Source: Vicinamibacteria bacterium
GTDB lineage: Bacteria; Acidobacteriota; Vicinamibacteria; Fen-336; JAGNNV01
DNA: 64,000 nucleotides
Reading direction: 5' to 3'
Assembly (NCBI GenBank): GCA_019694155.1
Contig: JAIBCN010000056.1
Span: forward strand, 1-64,000
Shown here: one piece after another, positions 7,883 to 17,689 of the stretch
How positions within the stretch are numbered: position 1 is the stretch's first letter
Layout: every line of letters begins with the position of its first letter
Position numbers and translations under genes: made by a program
Notes under the pieces: model-generated
The model's database searches: none
The model's input: the letters and a program-made list of their open reading frames with translations, nothing else
Told to the model about the DNA's origin: nothing

Positions 7883-9796
7883 ATGATCGCCACCACCTCC
7901 AGCGTGTTGCCCGCGTCGTTCATGACCGCCGCGCGCTCATGGCGCGACCGGACGCTCGCGTTTGCGTTCAGGACAGGGCGCTTCACGTGGGTCCCGGCCC
8001 TCTTGGCGCTCGGGATGCTCATGGCCGCGCGCACGAGCCCTTTCCAGCCGGCCGCGCGCGAATACGAGAGGCGTGAACTCACGATACCGATGCGCGACGG
8101 CGTTCGGCTCTTCGCGGTGGCCCTGGCGCCCCGGGGGGCGACGCGGCCGCTGCCCATCCTGCTCGTCCGGACGCCCTTCGACGCGGCTCGCGAGTTCAAG
8201 ACGGCCGAACTGCCTCTTCCACTCCGTGAACTCGGCGAAGACGGCTACATTTTCGTCACCCAGGATGTCCGCGGCCGTGGGGCGTCCCAGGGCGAATTCG
8301 TCACGACCCGCCCGCGGGCGGATCCGAAGGACCCCAAGGGCGTCGACGAGAGCACGGATGCCTGGGACACCATCGAATGGCTGGTCCGAAACGTGCCGGG
8401 GAACAACGGCAGGGTGGGAGTGACCGGCATGTCGTATCGCGGCTGGCTCGCGGCGATGGCCGGCGTGAATCCTCATCCCGCCCTCAAGGCGATCTCCCCT
8501 CAGGCGCCCATGAGCGACACCTGGCTCGGCGACGACTTCTTCCATCAGGGCGCGTTCCGACAGACCCAGGCCGTCCCCTACGCCGCCTATATCGAAGGGA
8601 CGAATGGACTGAACATCCCCGACTACGACCAGTACCAGTTCTATCTGCGGCTCGGGACGCTCGACTCCATCGGCAAGACGACGGGCGTCGCCACGCGGCC
8701 TTCGTGGATGGGCTTCCGGGCGCACCCCGCGCGCGATGACTACTGGAAGGCGCGGGCAATGCATGAGGTGCTGACCCGGGCCGATGTGCCCATCCTGTTC
8801 GTGGGCGGCTTCTGGGATGAGGAGGACATCCTGGGTCCGCAGATCGGCTATCGCACGGTGGAGCGTCAGGACGGCCGGAACTGGAATCGCATCGTCCTGG
8901 GGCCGTGGGCGCATCGCGGCTGGTCGCTGCCGGGAGGGGATTCGCTCGGACCGCTGCGATTCGGCAGCGGGACCGCGGATCACTTCCGCAAGGCGATCGA
9001 GCGGCCATGGTTTGCCTACTATCTCCACGACAAGGGCGACGGCCGGTTTCCCGAGGCGTGGGCCTTCGAGAGCGGCTCCAATCAGTGGCGCACCTTCGAT
9101 GCGTGGCCGCCGAAGGCGGTTTCCCGGCGAAACCTCTACCTGCGTGAGGACGGAGTCCTCTCGTTCGATCCGCCGGCGGCCGCGGCCGATGGCAGCGAGT
9201 CCTTCGACGCCTATCCCTCGGACCCCGCACATCCCGTGCCCTACACGCCCCGTCCCGACGACGGCAATGGTTTCGCGAGCTGGATGCTCCAGGACCAGCG
9301 CTTCGTGGATGGCCGCCCCGACGTCGCCACCTGGGTGTCCGCGCCCCTTACCGAGGATCTAACGATCGCCGGAGATGTCACCGCCCGCCTCTTCGCGTCG
9401 ACCAGCGGGAGCGATGCCGACTGGGTGGTGAAGCTGATCGACGTCTTCCCGGAAGATGTGCCCGATCGTCCCTCCATGGGCGGATATCAGTTGATGGTCA
9501 ACGCCGACATCATGCGCGGGCGCTACTGGAAGGGGTTCGATCGCGCCGAGCCGATCCCGCCGAACACCGTGGTGTCGTTTACCGTGGACCTTCATCAGCA
9601 GCTCTACCGCTTCTTGAAGGGGCACCGCCTGATGGTCCAGGTGCAGAGCACCTGGTTCCCCCTCTACGACCGCAACCCACAACGCTTCATTGCCAACATC
9701 TTCGATGCCACGCCGGGCGACTTCCGCGCCGCCGAACATCGCATCTGGCGGTCGCCCGGATACCCCTCGCATGTCGAGGTGCCGGTTCTGCCCTGA
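7883..9796 (+). CDS. CocE/NonD-family serine hydrolase (X-Pro dipeptidyl-peptidase-like)
   Basis: A 637-residue hydrolase. An N-terminal hydrophobic segment (about 34-50) suggests export or membrane anchoring. The alpha/beta-hydrolase domain has Ser184 (GVTGMSYRGW), Asp312 (GGFWDEED) and His344 (GPWAHRGW). The C-terminal jelly-roll domain (about 400-637) has the family signatures DVTARLFASTSGSDADWVVKLIDVFPED and HRLMVQVQSTWFP. The family includes cocaine esterase, glutaryl-7-ACA acylase and X-prolyl dipeptidyl peptidases, so an amide, ester or peptide substrate is possible. ATG 7883 is chosen because AGGAGA lies 7 nt upstream. It shares its promoter box with the PLP operon. Confidence 0.9.
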   Translation: MIATTSSVLPASFMTAARSWRDRTLAFAFRTGRFTWVPALLALGMLMAARTSPFQPAAREYERRELTIPMRDGVRLFAVALAPRGATRPLPILLVRTPFDAAREFKTAELPLPLRELGEDGYIFVTQDVRGRGASQGEFVTTRPRADPKDPKGVDESTDAWDTIEWLVRNVPGNNGRVGVTGMSYRGWLAAMAGVNPHPALKAISPQAPMSDTWLGDDFFHQGAFRQTQAVPYAAYIEGTNGLNIPDYDQYQFYLRLGTLDSIGKTTGVATRPSWMGFRAHPARDDYWKARAMHEVLTRADVPILFVGGFWDEEDILGPQIGYRTVERQDGRNWNRIVLGPWAHRGWSLPGGDSLGPLRFGSGTADHFRKAIERPWFAYYLHDKGDGRFPEAWAFESGSNQWRTFDAWPPKAVSRRNLYLREDGVLSFDPPAAAADGSESFDAYPSDPAHPVPYTPRPDDGNGFASWMLQDQRFVDGRPDVATWVSAPLTEDLTIAGDVTARLFASTSGSDADWVVKLIDVFPEDVPDRPSMGGYQLMVNADIMRGRYWKGFDRAEPIPPNTVVSFTVDLHQQLYRFLKGHRLMVQVQSTWFPLYDRNPQRFIANIFDATPGDFRAAEHRIWRSPGYPSHVEVPVLP

Positions 9797-9921
9797 CCAC
9801 GTCGGCCCGAGGCGCCGAACTCGTCCTGATCTCCGGCTAACCCGGACCCGGCGCGAACGTCCAAGGGTGCAAGGAGACGGCTGCTTCCGCCTCGTGACGA
9901 GGGGAGAGCCGTGAGACGAAC

Positions 9922-12420
9922 ATGCTCGATAGGATCCGGCGGCTCGGGGACGCGGCGCTCGAGGACCTTCGTTACGCCCTCCGCGGGCTTGGGCGTTCTC
10001 CCGGCTTCACCGCGACGGTGGTGACGACTCTCGGCCTCGGGATGGGGGCCAATCTCGCGATGTTCGATGTCGTGGACCGCCTGATGTTCCGTCCCCTGGC
10101 CTATCTGAAATCGCCGGGCGAGGTCCATCGCTTCTACCTGCAGTGGCAGAGCCGCGGGGCCACGGTCACGGGAACGTCGGGGCCCTACGCCCGCCTCGTC
10201 GATTTCCAGAAATGGACCACGTCCTTCGAGCGTTTCGCGGGCTTCTCCGAACGTGAACTCGCGGTCGGGGTAGGCGAGGCCACCCGTGATCGGCGCATCG
10301 CCGCGGTGAGCGCCTCGTACTTCGACTTCTTCGATGCGCGGCCGGCCCTGGGGCGCTTCTTCGTCGCGAGCGAAGACACCACGCCGAAGGGCGCCGATGT
10401 GGTGGTGCTGTCGGATGCGTTCTGGAAGTCGGAATTCGGCGGGGCTGACGTTCTCGGCGCCCGCCTGCGGGTCGGCAATATCGACGCGTCGATCATAGGG
10501 GTGGCGCCTTCGGGCTTCGACGGCGTCAACGACGCGGTCCCTCCCGTCGCCTATGTGCCGATCACCACCTTCGCCGGGAGCACGGGGACGAACGACGCGA
10601 TGACCTACTACTCGTCTTACAAGTGGGGTTTCATGCACATCATGGCGCGCCGCAGACCAGGAGTGACGCTCGACGCGGCGACGGCGGACGCGACGCAGGC
10701 GTTCCGGCAGAGCTGGGCCGCCGCGGGGCCCGACAACCCGCTCAAGGACGCGGCCGATGTCGCGCGCCCGCGCGTCGTCCTGTCATCCCTCCGGCCGGGG
10801 AATGGACCCGATCCCGCCATCGAAACGCGCACCGCCTTCTGGATCCTGATCGTGTCGGCGATCGTGCTGCTCATCGCGGGCGCGAACGTCGCGAACCTGA
10901 TGCTCGCGCGCACCCTCGATCGCCACCGCGAAACCGCGGTCCGGCTCGCTCTGGGCGTCAGCCGGCAGCGCCTTGTCGTTCAGGGGGTCGTCGAAAACCT
11001 CCTGCTCGCGGCGTTCGGCGGCGCGGCCGCTCTCCTCGTGGCTCGCACGGGCGGTGTGCTCGTCCAGGGCGTGCTGATGAGAACGCCGATCTCGTCGACA
11101 ACGCTGCTCCCCGACCCCCGCGTCCTGATCGCGGCGCTGGGCCTTACGGTCGTCGCCGGCGTCCTTCTGGGGGTCGTGCCCGGAGCGCTCATCGACAAGG
11201 GCGACATCTCCCGGACTCTAAGAGGTGGGGCCCGCGCGGGCCGGCCGGCGGATTCGCGCCTGCGCTCCGGCCTTCTGATCGCGCAGGCAGCACTCTCCGT
11301 GATCCTGCTCGTGGGCGCCACGCTTTTCGTGCGCAGTCTCGCGGCCGTGAGCACGATGCGGATGGGCTATGACGTCGACCGGGTCCTTCACGTGAGCCGC
11401 GTCATTCGCGGCCCCCGGCCGGACGAGGACGCGCTTAAAGCCCTCCACGAAACACTGATGACGACCGCGAGGTCGCTTCCCGGGGTGGAATCGGCCGCCT
11501 GGGTGAGCAGCGCGCCCTTCATCAGCACGTCGAACACCGACCTCTTCGTTGAAGGCGTCGAATCCACGCGCGCCCTCGGCACGTTCACCTATCAGGCGAC
11601 GACGTCCGACTATTTCAAGACCATGGGCACGCGGATCCTGCGCGGACGCGGGATCACGGACGAGGATCGCAAGGACGCGCCGAACGTGGCGGTGGTGAGC
11701 GAAAGCATGGCCAGGGTCCTCTGGCCAGGGCGCGATGCTATCGGGCAATGCATGCGCGTCTTCGCCGAGAGCGCGCCCTGCGCCACCGTGGTGGGCGTCG
11801 CCGAGGACATGGTCCAGCGCGAGATAGCGGGACCGGAGCGATACCACTACTACATGCCGATCGACCAGTTCACCCGCACCTCGGGCAACGGCATGCTCCT
11901 GCGTCTCACGGGCGATCCGGGACGGGAAGCGGAGTCGATCCGGAAGGCCCTGCAGCGGGTGATTCCCGGCGATTCGTACGTGGTGACACGCCCTCTCCGT
12001 GGGATCGTCGAGGACGCGACGCGCTCCTGGCGGGTGGGCGCCACGATGTTCACGGCTTTCGGCTTCCTCGCCCTCGCCGTAGCGGCCGTCGGGCTCTACG
12101 GCGCGATCAGCTATCGCGTGAACGGGCAGGCGGGGGAGATGGGCGTGCGGGTGGCCTTGGGTGCGCAACGCCGCGACCTGATGCGCCTGATCGTCGGCCA
12201 CGCGGCGCGGATCGGCGCGAGCGGCGTGGTGGTGGGAAGTGCTGTCGCCCTCGCGGCAAGCCGCTGGATCCAGCCCCTTCTTTTCCGGCAGTCGGCGATC
12301 GACCCGATGGTCTACGCCGCGGTTGGGATCGCGATGGTGGCGGTGGCGGTCGCGGCCAGCGCCCTGCCGGCGCTGCGGGCGGCGAAGGCGGATCCGAACA
12401 CCGTGCTCCGGGCCGAGTAG
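9922..12420 (+). CDS. ADOP-family ABC transporter permease (no prefix domain)
   Basis: An 832-residue orphan permease of the MacB/FtsX type. It starts directly at the first permease block (LEDLRYALRGLGRSPGFTATVV) and lacks the ~75-residue N-terminal prefix found in the copy at 468-3140. A MacB-like periplasmic domain follows, then FtsX-like membrane blocks near 310-420 and 705-830 (NGQAGEMGVRVALGAQRRDL). No ATPase gene is nearby and no PadR gene is attached. The last 109 bp overlap the 3' end of the convergent NADAR gene. Confidence 0.9.
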   Translation: MLDRIRRLGDAALEDLRYALRGLGRSPGFTATVVTTLGLGMGANLAMFDVVDRLMFRPLAYLKSPGEVHRFYLQWQSRGATVTGTSGPYARLVDFQKWTTSFERFAGFSERELAVGVGEATRDRRIAAVSASYFDFFDARPALGRFFVASEDTTPKGADVVVLSDAFWKSEFGGADVLGARLRVGNIDASIIGVAPSGFDGVNDAVPPVAYVPITTFAGSTGTNDAMTYYSSYKWGFMHIMARRRPGVTLDAATADATQAFRQSWAAAGPDNPLKDAADVARPRVVLSSLRPGNGPDPAIETRTAFWILIVSAIVLLIAGANVANLMLARTLDRHRETAVRLALGVSRQRLVVQGVVENLLLAAFGGAAALLVARTGGVLVQGVLMRTPISSTTLLPDPRVLIAALGLTVVAGVLLGVVPGALIDKGDISRTLRGGARAGRPADSRLRSGLLIAQAALSVILLVGATLFVRSLAAVSTMRMGYDVDRVLHVSRVIRGPRPDEDALKALHETLMTTARSLPGVESAAWVSSAPFISTSNTDLFVEGVESTRALGTFTYQATTSDYFKTMGTRILRGRGITDEDRKDAPNVAVVSESMARVLWPGRDAIGQCMRVFAESAPCATVVGVAEDMVQREIAGPERYHYYMPIDQFTRTSGNGMLLRLTGDPGREAESIRKALQRVIPGDSYVVTRPLRGIVEDATRSWRVGATMFTAFGFLALAVAAVGLYGAISYRVNGQAGEMGVRVALGAQRRDLMRLIVGHAARIGASGVVVGSAVALAASRWIQPLLFRQSAIDPMVYAAVGIAMVAVAVAASALPALRAAKADPNTVLRAE

Positions 12421-13106
12421 GCGGACGCAGGCGGAGAGGAAGGCTCCCGAGTCCTCAGTCGGTCCCGGATCTCCGTGAGGATCTCGAAATAGCGCCAGGC
12501 CGCCGGCGCGTTCGGCTCCTGGTGATGGTCGGGTCTGAGGACGAGGTCGCCGGTTGAGAGCAGGACTTCCTTCACTCGCGGGTTCTGCTTCACCTTCTCC
12601 CAGGTGGCCGCGACGATGAGGCGGTAGTGTTCGCCCGGCGCGGTCGGGCGATATTCCATCCGCCTTCCCTCGAAGGTCACCCAGGTAATGCCCATCCTCG
12701 CCATGTTCTCTTCGGCGAGCGTGCCCGCCGCCTTGGCCTCGAACGCCGTCATCTGAGCAACCTCGGCCCGTGTGTGCGCCCATTTGAGGCCCGGGAAAGT
12801 CGATCGCGGATCCTTCGCGTCCTCGGGGAACAGCATCATCTGCCAGAAACCTTCGAGGCTCGCGTAGCGCGTCCCGCGAAACGTGAACGGCGTGGGGGCG
12901 AAGTTGGACAGGAGTCCGAGTTCGTGCCGCTTGGAGAGAATCACCTCGCCGGGCCCGGCCTCCTGCGGCAGAATCTCCCAGTCGGGCGCGCCCGCACGGG
13001 AAACGGGAGCCCACCAGTGAGCCGGGAAACCGGGGTGTGGAGCGCCCGCGTCCTGGGCGGTCGTAAAGCCGAACGCCACGAGGCTCAAGGGCAGCACGAG
13101 GTTCAT
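12312..13106 (-). CDS. NADAR-domain protein with a predicted export signal
   Basis: 264 residues as written. The NADAR (YbiA-type) domain covers about 45-225: ILSKRHELGLLSNFAPTPF, a Y-x-S-x-E-x-F-x-Q segment (YASLEGFWQMM), and KEVLLSTGDLVL. NADAR proteins are N-glycosidases acting on riboflavin-pathway intermediates or on ADP-ribosylated guanine. The N-terminus (MNLVLPLSLVAFGFTTAQDA) reads as a signal peptide, which is odd for a family expected to act in the cytoplasm. The final ~36 residues come from sequence antisense to the ADOP gene and look unlike the family, so an ancestral stop near 12420 may have been lost. Confidence 0.78.
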   Translation of the reverse strand: MNLVLPLSLVAFGFTTAQDAGAPHPGFPAHWWAPVSRAGAPDWEILPQEAGPGEVILSKRHELGLLSNFAPTPFTFRGTRYASLEGFWQMMLFPEDAKDPRSTFPGLKWAHTRAEVAQMTAFEAKAAGTLAEENMARMGITWVTFEGRRMEYRPTAPGEHYRLIVAATWEKVKQNPRVKEVLLSTGDLVLRPDHHQEPNAPAAWRYFEILTEIRDRLRTREPSSPPASAYSARSTVFGSAFAARSAGRALAATATATIAIPTAA

Positions 13107-13185
13107 TCGGCCGCGAGTCTAGTCATCTTCGCAGCCTCCCCAAATGCCCCTTTGATGGCTGTGATCGCGCATAAGATCCACGACC

Positions 13186-16100
13186 ATGAAGACCTTCACC
13201 GCGCCCGCCCGGCGGGCTCTGCTTGTCCTCTCTTTGTCAGCCGTGGCACCGGGAGCGATCGCGCAGCCGACCCAGCCCTTCGTGCGCGATCCGAAGATCG
13301 CGGTCGACGAGGAATACACGAAGAAGATCAAGGAGTACACGACGCTCCCCGTCTTCCTGTCGCCGCTCGTCGACTATCTCCCCGCCTCGAAGAATGTCCC
13401 GACGCCGAAGTCGGTGATCGGGGACATCGCGGGCGCGCCCGGCAAGCTGCCCTATGCCGAGGAGGTCTACCAGTACATGCGCCTGCTCGAGAAGGCGAGC
13501 CCGCGTGTGAAGGTCTTCAGCATCGGGAAGACCGAAGAGGGGCGGGAGATGATCGCCGTCGCCATTGCCTCGGAGGCGCTCATCGCGAAGCTCGACGAAA
13601 ACGGCGCGAAGCTCGCGAGCCTCGCCGACCCGCGGACGCTCGGCATGGACGACGCGAAAGCCGAGCCCCTCATCAACACCGCGACGCCCATCTACTACAT
13701 CACTGGCACCATTCACTCGCCGGAAACGGGTTCGCCCACCGCTCTCATGGAACTGGCCTACCGGCTCGCGGTGGACGATCACGAGTACATCAAGGCGATT
13801 CGCAACAACCTGATCACACTCATCACCCCCGTGGTCGAGGTGGATGGTCGCAACAAGATGGTCGACGTCTACAGGTGGCATCTCGCGCATCCGGGTCAGA
13901 ACTGGCCGGGCCTCGTGTACTGGGGCAAGTACGTGGCCCATGACAACAACCGCGACGCCATGGGCGTCACCTTGAAGCTCACCGAGAACATCATCAACGC
14001 CTACATGAAGTGGCATCCGCAGGTCCTTCACGACCTCCACGAGTCGGTGCCGTATCTTTACGACAACACCATCGGCGACGGCCCCTACAACGCTTGGATC
14101 GATCCCATCCTCGCGGACGAGTGGCAGATGATCGGCTGGAACAACGTCTCCGAGATGACGAAGTTCGGCATGCCCGGCGTCTTCGCGCACGGCAACTTCG
14201 ACACCTGGTCGCCGGGCTACCTGATGTTCGTGGCCGCCATGCACAACGGCATCAGCCGCCTCTACGAGACCTTCGGCAACGCCGGCGCCGACACCGTCGA
14301 GCGGACGCTCCAGCCGAACGACTACGCGCGCACCTGGTACAAACAGAACCCGCCGCTCGCGAAGGCCATGTGGTCGCAGCGGAACAACAACAACTATCAG
14401 CAGACGGGCCTGCTCACGTCGCTCCACTACTTCGCGGCGAACAACCGTCTCTTCCTTCGGAACTTCTACACGAAGAGCAAGCGCGCCATCCTCAAGGCGA
14501 AGACCGAAGGTCCGGCGGCCTACGTCCTGCCCGCCGACGACCCGCGCCAGGGCGCGCAGGCCGACCTGCTTCGCACCCTGCAGAAGCAGGGCGTCGAGAT
14601 CTCGCGCGCGACCGCGGAGTTCACCGTGACCCTTCCCGCGAAGAAGGCCGCGGCGCGCGAAGGCAACGGCGCCGCCGGCGCGGAAGGCAAGGCTCCCGAG
14701 CCGCCGAAGCCCACGACCCGCACGTTCCCCGCGGGCTCGTACATCGTCCGCATGGATCAGCCCTACAGCCGCATCGCCGATGCGCTGCTTGATTATCAGT
14801 ACTGGAGCCCGAACGATCCACAGAAGACGCCCTATGACGACACAGGATGGACGTTCCCCGAGCTCTTCAATGTCCAGGCGACGCGCGTGGTCGACACGAA
14901 GGTGCTCGATGCTCCGGTCACCAGGGTCTCCGGCGAAGTTCGGGCCAAGGGCGGCGTCACCGACACGGGCTCCGTCTTCCTGGTGAATCACAACGCGGAT
15001 ATCGCGCTCGCGACGCTTCGCTACAAGTTCAAGGACGGCGCCTTCGAAGCCGCCGAGGAGCCCTTCGAGGCGGCCGGCCGGAAGTTCGCCCGCGGTTCGT
15101 TCATCGTGAAGAACGTCGACGCCGCGGCTATCCAAACGGCCGCAGCCGACCTTGGCCTCCAGGTCAGCGCCGTCGCCGCCGCGCCCTCGGTGAAGACGCA
15201 TCCCGTCCGCGCTCCGCGAGTGGCGATCCTTCACACCTGGGCCACCACGCAGACCGAAGGCTGGTGGCGCCAGGCCTTCGATCTCGCGCAGATTCCCTTC
15301 AGCTACATCAGCACCCAGCAGGTGGCCGCAGACGCCAGCCTCAACGCGAAGTACGACGTGATCCTCTTCCCGCCCGTGGGCCGCGGCACGGAAGCGATCG
15401 TGAACGGCATGCCCATGTGGGGGAACCCTCTTCCCTGGAAGAGGACCCCCGAGACTCCGAACCTGGGTTCGGAGGATCAGACCGACGACATGCGGCCGGG
15501 TCTCGGGTGGACGGGCGTCCAGCACCTTCAGGACTTCGTGCGCAACGGCGGGCTGCTCATCACCACCATGGACACTGCCGAGTTCGCGGCCGGAACCGGC
15601 TTCACGCCCGGCCTGTCGGTGGCGGCGAGGCAGCGGTTGAAGATCGTGGGAAGCGTCGTGCGCTCGAAGATGGTGGATGGCGCGAGTCCCATCGCGTACG
15701 GCTTCACCGACAACCTCGCCATCTGGTGCGACAACGGTCCGATATTCAACGTGTCGAACATGTTCGGCGGCCGTGGCGGCCGGCGCCTGGGACCGGATGA
15801 CGGCGGGAATCGCCCCACCGGCCGCGGTCAGGCCGACGACCGCGACACGCCGCAGGGACGGACCGACGTGGAGCCGCCGGTGGATCCGAAGGTCGAAGCC
15901 TGGCAGGCGGTGCCCGTGACCGACGAGCAGCTGCGCAACGGGATCAATGTGATACCGCCGGGCGCGCGTCCGCGGGTCATCCTGCGCTACGCCGACAACA
16001 AAGATCTCCTGGTCTCGGGTCTCGTGGAGAATGGCTCGGAGATCGCCCAGCATCCGGCGGTGGTGGACGTGCCCCTCGACAAGGGCCACGTCGTCGTGTT

Positions 16101-16212
16101 CTCGAACAACCCGATCTGGCGCGGCGAGACCAAGGGGAGCTACTTCCTGGTCTTCAACGCCATGATGAATTTCGACCGTCTCGACGCGGGAAGGAAACTC
16201 GACCCGCGCTGA
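13186..16212 (+). CDS. Secreted M14-family zinc carboxypeptidase, large
   Basis: 1008 residues. The signal peptide ends near residue 26 (APGAIAQ). The peptidase M14 domain spans about 80-400: the zinc pair H177-x-x-E180 (GTIHSPETGSP), the Asn-Arg substrate-binding pair in HDNNRDAMG, and the third His region LHDLHES (His282/His285). The other ~600 residues include a Gly/Arg-rich stretch (FGGRGGRRLGPDDGG) at about 865 and a possible flavodoxin-like/glutamine-amidotransferase-like fold (PRVAILHTWATT onward), as in other large M14 proteins of Acidobacteriota and Gemmatimonadota. Likely role: extracellular or periplasmic peptide degradation. Confidence 0.9.
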   Translation: MKTFTAPARRALLVLSLSAVAPGAIAQPTQPFVRDPKIAVDEEYTKKIKEYTTLPVFLSPLVDYLPASKNVPTPKSVIGDIAGAPGKLPYAEEVYQYMRLLEKASPRVKVFSIGKTEEGREMIAVAIASEALIAKLDENGAKLASLADPRTLGMDDAKAEPLINTATPIYYITGTIHSPETGSPTALMELAYRLAVDDHEYIKAIRNNLITLITPVVEVDGRNKMVDVYRWHLAHPGQNWPGLVYWGKYVAHDNNRDAMGVTLKLTENIINAYMKWHPQVLHDLHESVPYLYDNTIGDGPYNAWIDPILADEWQMIGWNNVSEMTKFGMPGVFAHGNFDTWSPGYLMFVAAMHNGISRLYETFGNAGADTVERTLQPNDYARTWYKQNPPLAKAMWSQRNNNNYQQTGLLTSLHYFAANNRLFLRNFYTKSKRAILKAKTEGPAAYVLPADDPRQGAQADLLRTLQKQGVEISRATAEFTVTLPAKKAAAREGNGAAGAEGKAPEPPKPTTRTFPAGSYIVRMDQPYSRIADALLDYQYWSPNDPQKTPYDDTGWTFPELFNVQATRVVDTKVLDAPVTRVSGEVRAKGGVTDTGSVFLVNHNADIALATLRYKFKDGAFEAAEEPFEAAGRKFARGSFIVKNVDAAAIQTAAADLGLQVSAVAAAPSVKTHPVRAPRVAILHTWATTQTEGWWRQAFDLAQIPFSYISTQQVAADASLNAKYDVILFPPVGRGTEAIVNGMPMWGNPLPWKRTPETPNLGSEDQTDDMRPGLGWTGVQHLQDFVRNGGLLITTMDTAEFAAGTGFTPGLSVAARQRLKIVGSVVRSKMVDGASPIAYGFTDNLAIWCDNGPIFNVSNMFGGRGGRRLGPDDGGNRPTGRGQADDRDTPQGRTDVEPPVDPKVEAWQAVPVTDEQLRNGINVIPPGARPRVILRYADNKDLLVSGLVENGSEIAQHPAVVDVPLDKGHVVVFSNNPIWRGETKGSYFLVFNAMMNFDRLDAGRKLDPR

Positions 16213-16248
16213 GAGCCTGACGTCTCGTCGATCCGCCGATCCGCGCTT

Positions 16249-16824
16249 CTAGAAGCCGAAGCGCTGGCCGGCGCCCGCGAGCGTCGCCACGCCGAGGATC
16301 GCGAAGATCGCGGCCGCGATGCGGTGGACGACCTTGACTGGCATGCGGTGCGCGATCCGGTCGCCGAGGAGTACGGCCGGCACGTTCGCGATCATCATGC
16401 CGAGGGTCGTGCCCGCCACCACCGAGAAGAACGAGTGGTACTGCGCGGCGAGCGCCACGGTGGCGATCTGCGTCTTGTCGCCCATCTCCGCCATGAAGAA
16501 AGCGACGAGGGTGGTCCCGAAAACGCCGAATCTGGCGATCTTCGCGTCCTTATCGTCGAACTCGTCGGGGATGAGCGTCCACACCGCCATGCCGATGAAG
16601 GAAATCCCGAGGACCCAGCGGAGCACCTCGGGACCGAGCAGGGAAGTGATCCACGACCCGAGGGCGCCCGCGAAGCCGTGATTCGCCAGGGTCGCGGCGA
16701 GGATCCCGACGATGATCGGGACGGGCTTTCGGAACTTCGCGGCCAGGATGAACGCGAGCAGCTGTGTCTTGTCGCCGATCTCCGCGAGAGCGACGACGCC
16801 GGTCGATACCAGGAAGGCTTCCAA
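16249..16824 (-). CDS. TMEM165/GDT1 (UPF0016) family cation transporter
   Basis: 191 residues from TTG 16824 (FLVSTGVVALAEIGDKTQLL). About six membrane helices are visible, and the two hallmark E-x-G-D-K-T repeats are present: ALAEIGDKTQ near the N-terminus and FMAEMGDKTQ in the second half. Bacterial members export Mn2+ or related divalent cations. The open frame extends upstream to 16944, but that part is Arg/Pro-rich and lies inside the ROK gene, and homologues typically start M-E-A-F-L-V, so TTG 16824 is preferred. It follows the ROK stop codon by 7 bp and is presumably cotranscribed. Confidence 0.88.
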   Translation of the reverse strand: MEAFLVSTGVVALAEIGDKTQLLAFILAAKFRKPVPIIVGILAATLANHGFAGALGSWITSLLGPEVLRWVLGISFIGMAVWTLIPDEFDDKDAKIARFGVFGTTLVAFFMAEMGDKTQIATVALAAQYHSFFSVVAGTTLGMMIANVPAVLLGDRIAHRMPVKVVHRIAAAIFAILGVATLAGAGQRFGF

Positions 16825-16831
16825 GGGTCGC

Positions 16832-17653
16832 CTAGGCGGACGCCAGGCGGATCGCGCCGAGCGCGGCCACGCGGGCCCCGGTGCGGACCTGGTAGAGGCG
16901 GCAGGCCTCGAACATCTCCGGAATGCTGTGCCGGGCCGCGGCATCGCGGGCCGCGTCCCAGTAGCCGGGGAGGCCGAGCGCGCCGCCGCCTACGGCGAGG
17001 CGCGAGGGATTCAGAAGGTTGATGACCGCGGCCAGGCCGAGACCGAGGGCGAAGCCGCCTTTGCCAATGGTCTCGAGGATCGAAGCGTCGCCTGCAGCGG
17101 CGCGGCGCGCGAGTTCCTCGGAGGACATCCCGACGCTCGCTGCGGTGAACGAACCGCCGGCGAGTTCATCCAGCCGCTTCACCCCGCCGTCGACGAAGAT
17201 CGGCAGGTAGCCGAGCTCGCCCGCCCATCCGCTGGCTCCCAGCAGGGTCCGTCCTTCCGTCACGAAAGCTGCGCCGATCGCTGTCCCCGCCATGACCACG
17301 CCCGCGGTGGCGCCGGGGGAGAGGTCGTGCATCTCCTCCGCGAGGGCGGCCTTCACGTCGTTCGCGACGACGACTCGTGCTCCCAGGTCCGCAAGGGCGT
17401 CTTTGGGGCTCCAGCCCGCGAACTTCGGAAGCACGTCGCACGCGGTGATGCGTCCGTCGAGATCGACGAGGCCGGGAACGGCGAGGCCGATGCCCGTGGG
17501 AGGGGCTTCGAGGCGGGAGGCGAAGGCACGCAGGCGCTGTTCGAGGGCCGCGGGCTCGAGATCCGGGCCGGTCTCCGATCGTTCCTCGTGCTCCCCGCAA
17601 AGAAGCAGAGCCTTCGTGCCGCCGAGGTCGACGCCGATGGTCGGAAGGGCCAT
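16832..17653 (-). CDS. ROK-family sugar kinase-like protein
   Basis: 273 residues of the ROK/hexokinase ATPase fold: the phosphate-1 loop IGVDLGGTKALLL at residue 6, catalytic-region ARVVVANDVKAALAEE with the ND pair, phosphate-2 AGVVMAGTAIGAAFV and adenosine-loop LAVGGGALGLP. The usual zinc-binding cluster C-x-C-G-x-x-G-C after GELG is absent (GWAGELGYLPIFVDGG), so this is a zinc-less ROK protein. Sugar specificity cannot be read from the sequence. There is no N-terminal helix-turn-helix, so it is a kinase rather than a ROK repressor. Confidence 0.85.
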   Translation of the reverse strand: MALPTIGVDLGGTKALLLCGEHEERSETGPDLEPAALEQRLRAFASRLEAPPTGIGLAVPGLVDLDGRITACDVLPKFAGWSPKDALADLGARVVVANDVKAALAEEMHDLSPGATAGVVMAGTAIGAAFVTEGRTLLGASGWAGELGYLPIFVDGGVKRLDELAGGSFTAASVGMSSEELARRAAAGDASILETIGKGGFALGLGLAAVINLLNPSRLAVGGGALGLPGYWDAARDAAARHSIPEMFEACRLYQVRTGARVAALGAIRLASA

Positions 17654-17689
17654 GGGCTGTGGACTCTACCCATGTTCGTCGAGTGGCGG

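Noticed and set aside
11218..13014. A 598-codon minus-strand frame spanning the ADOP 3' end
   Set aside because: Shadow of the ADOP permease in one half and of the NADAR gene's other frame in the rest.
13237..16089. A 950-codon open frame on the minus strand
   Set aside because: It is antisense to the M14 peptidase, which has a signal peptide and conserved zinc motifs; the minus frame is low-complexity, as expected in GC-rich DNA.
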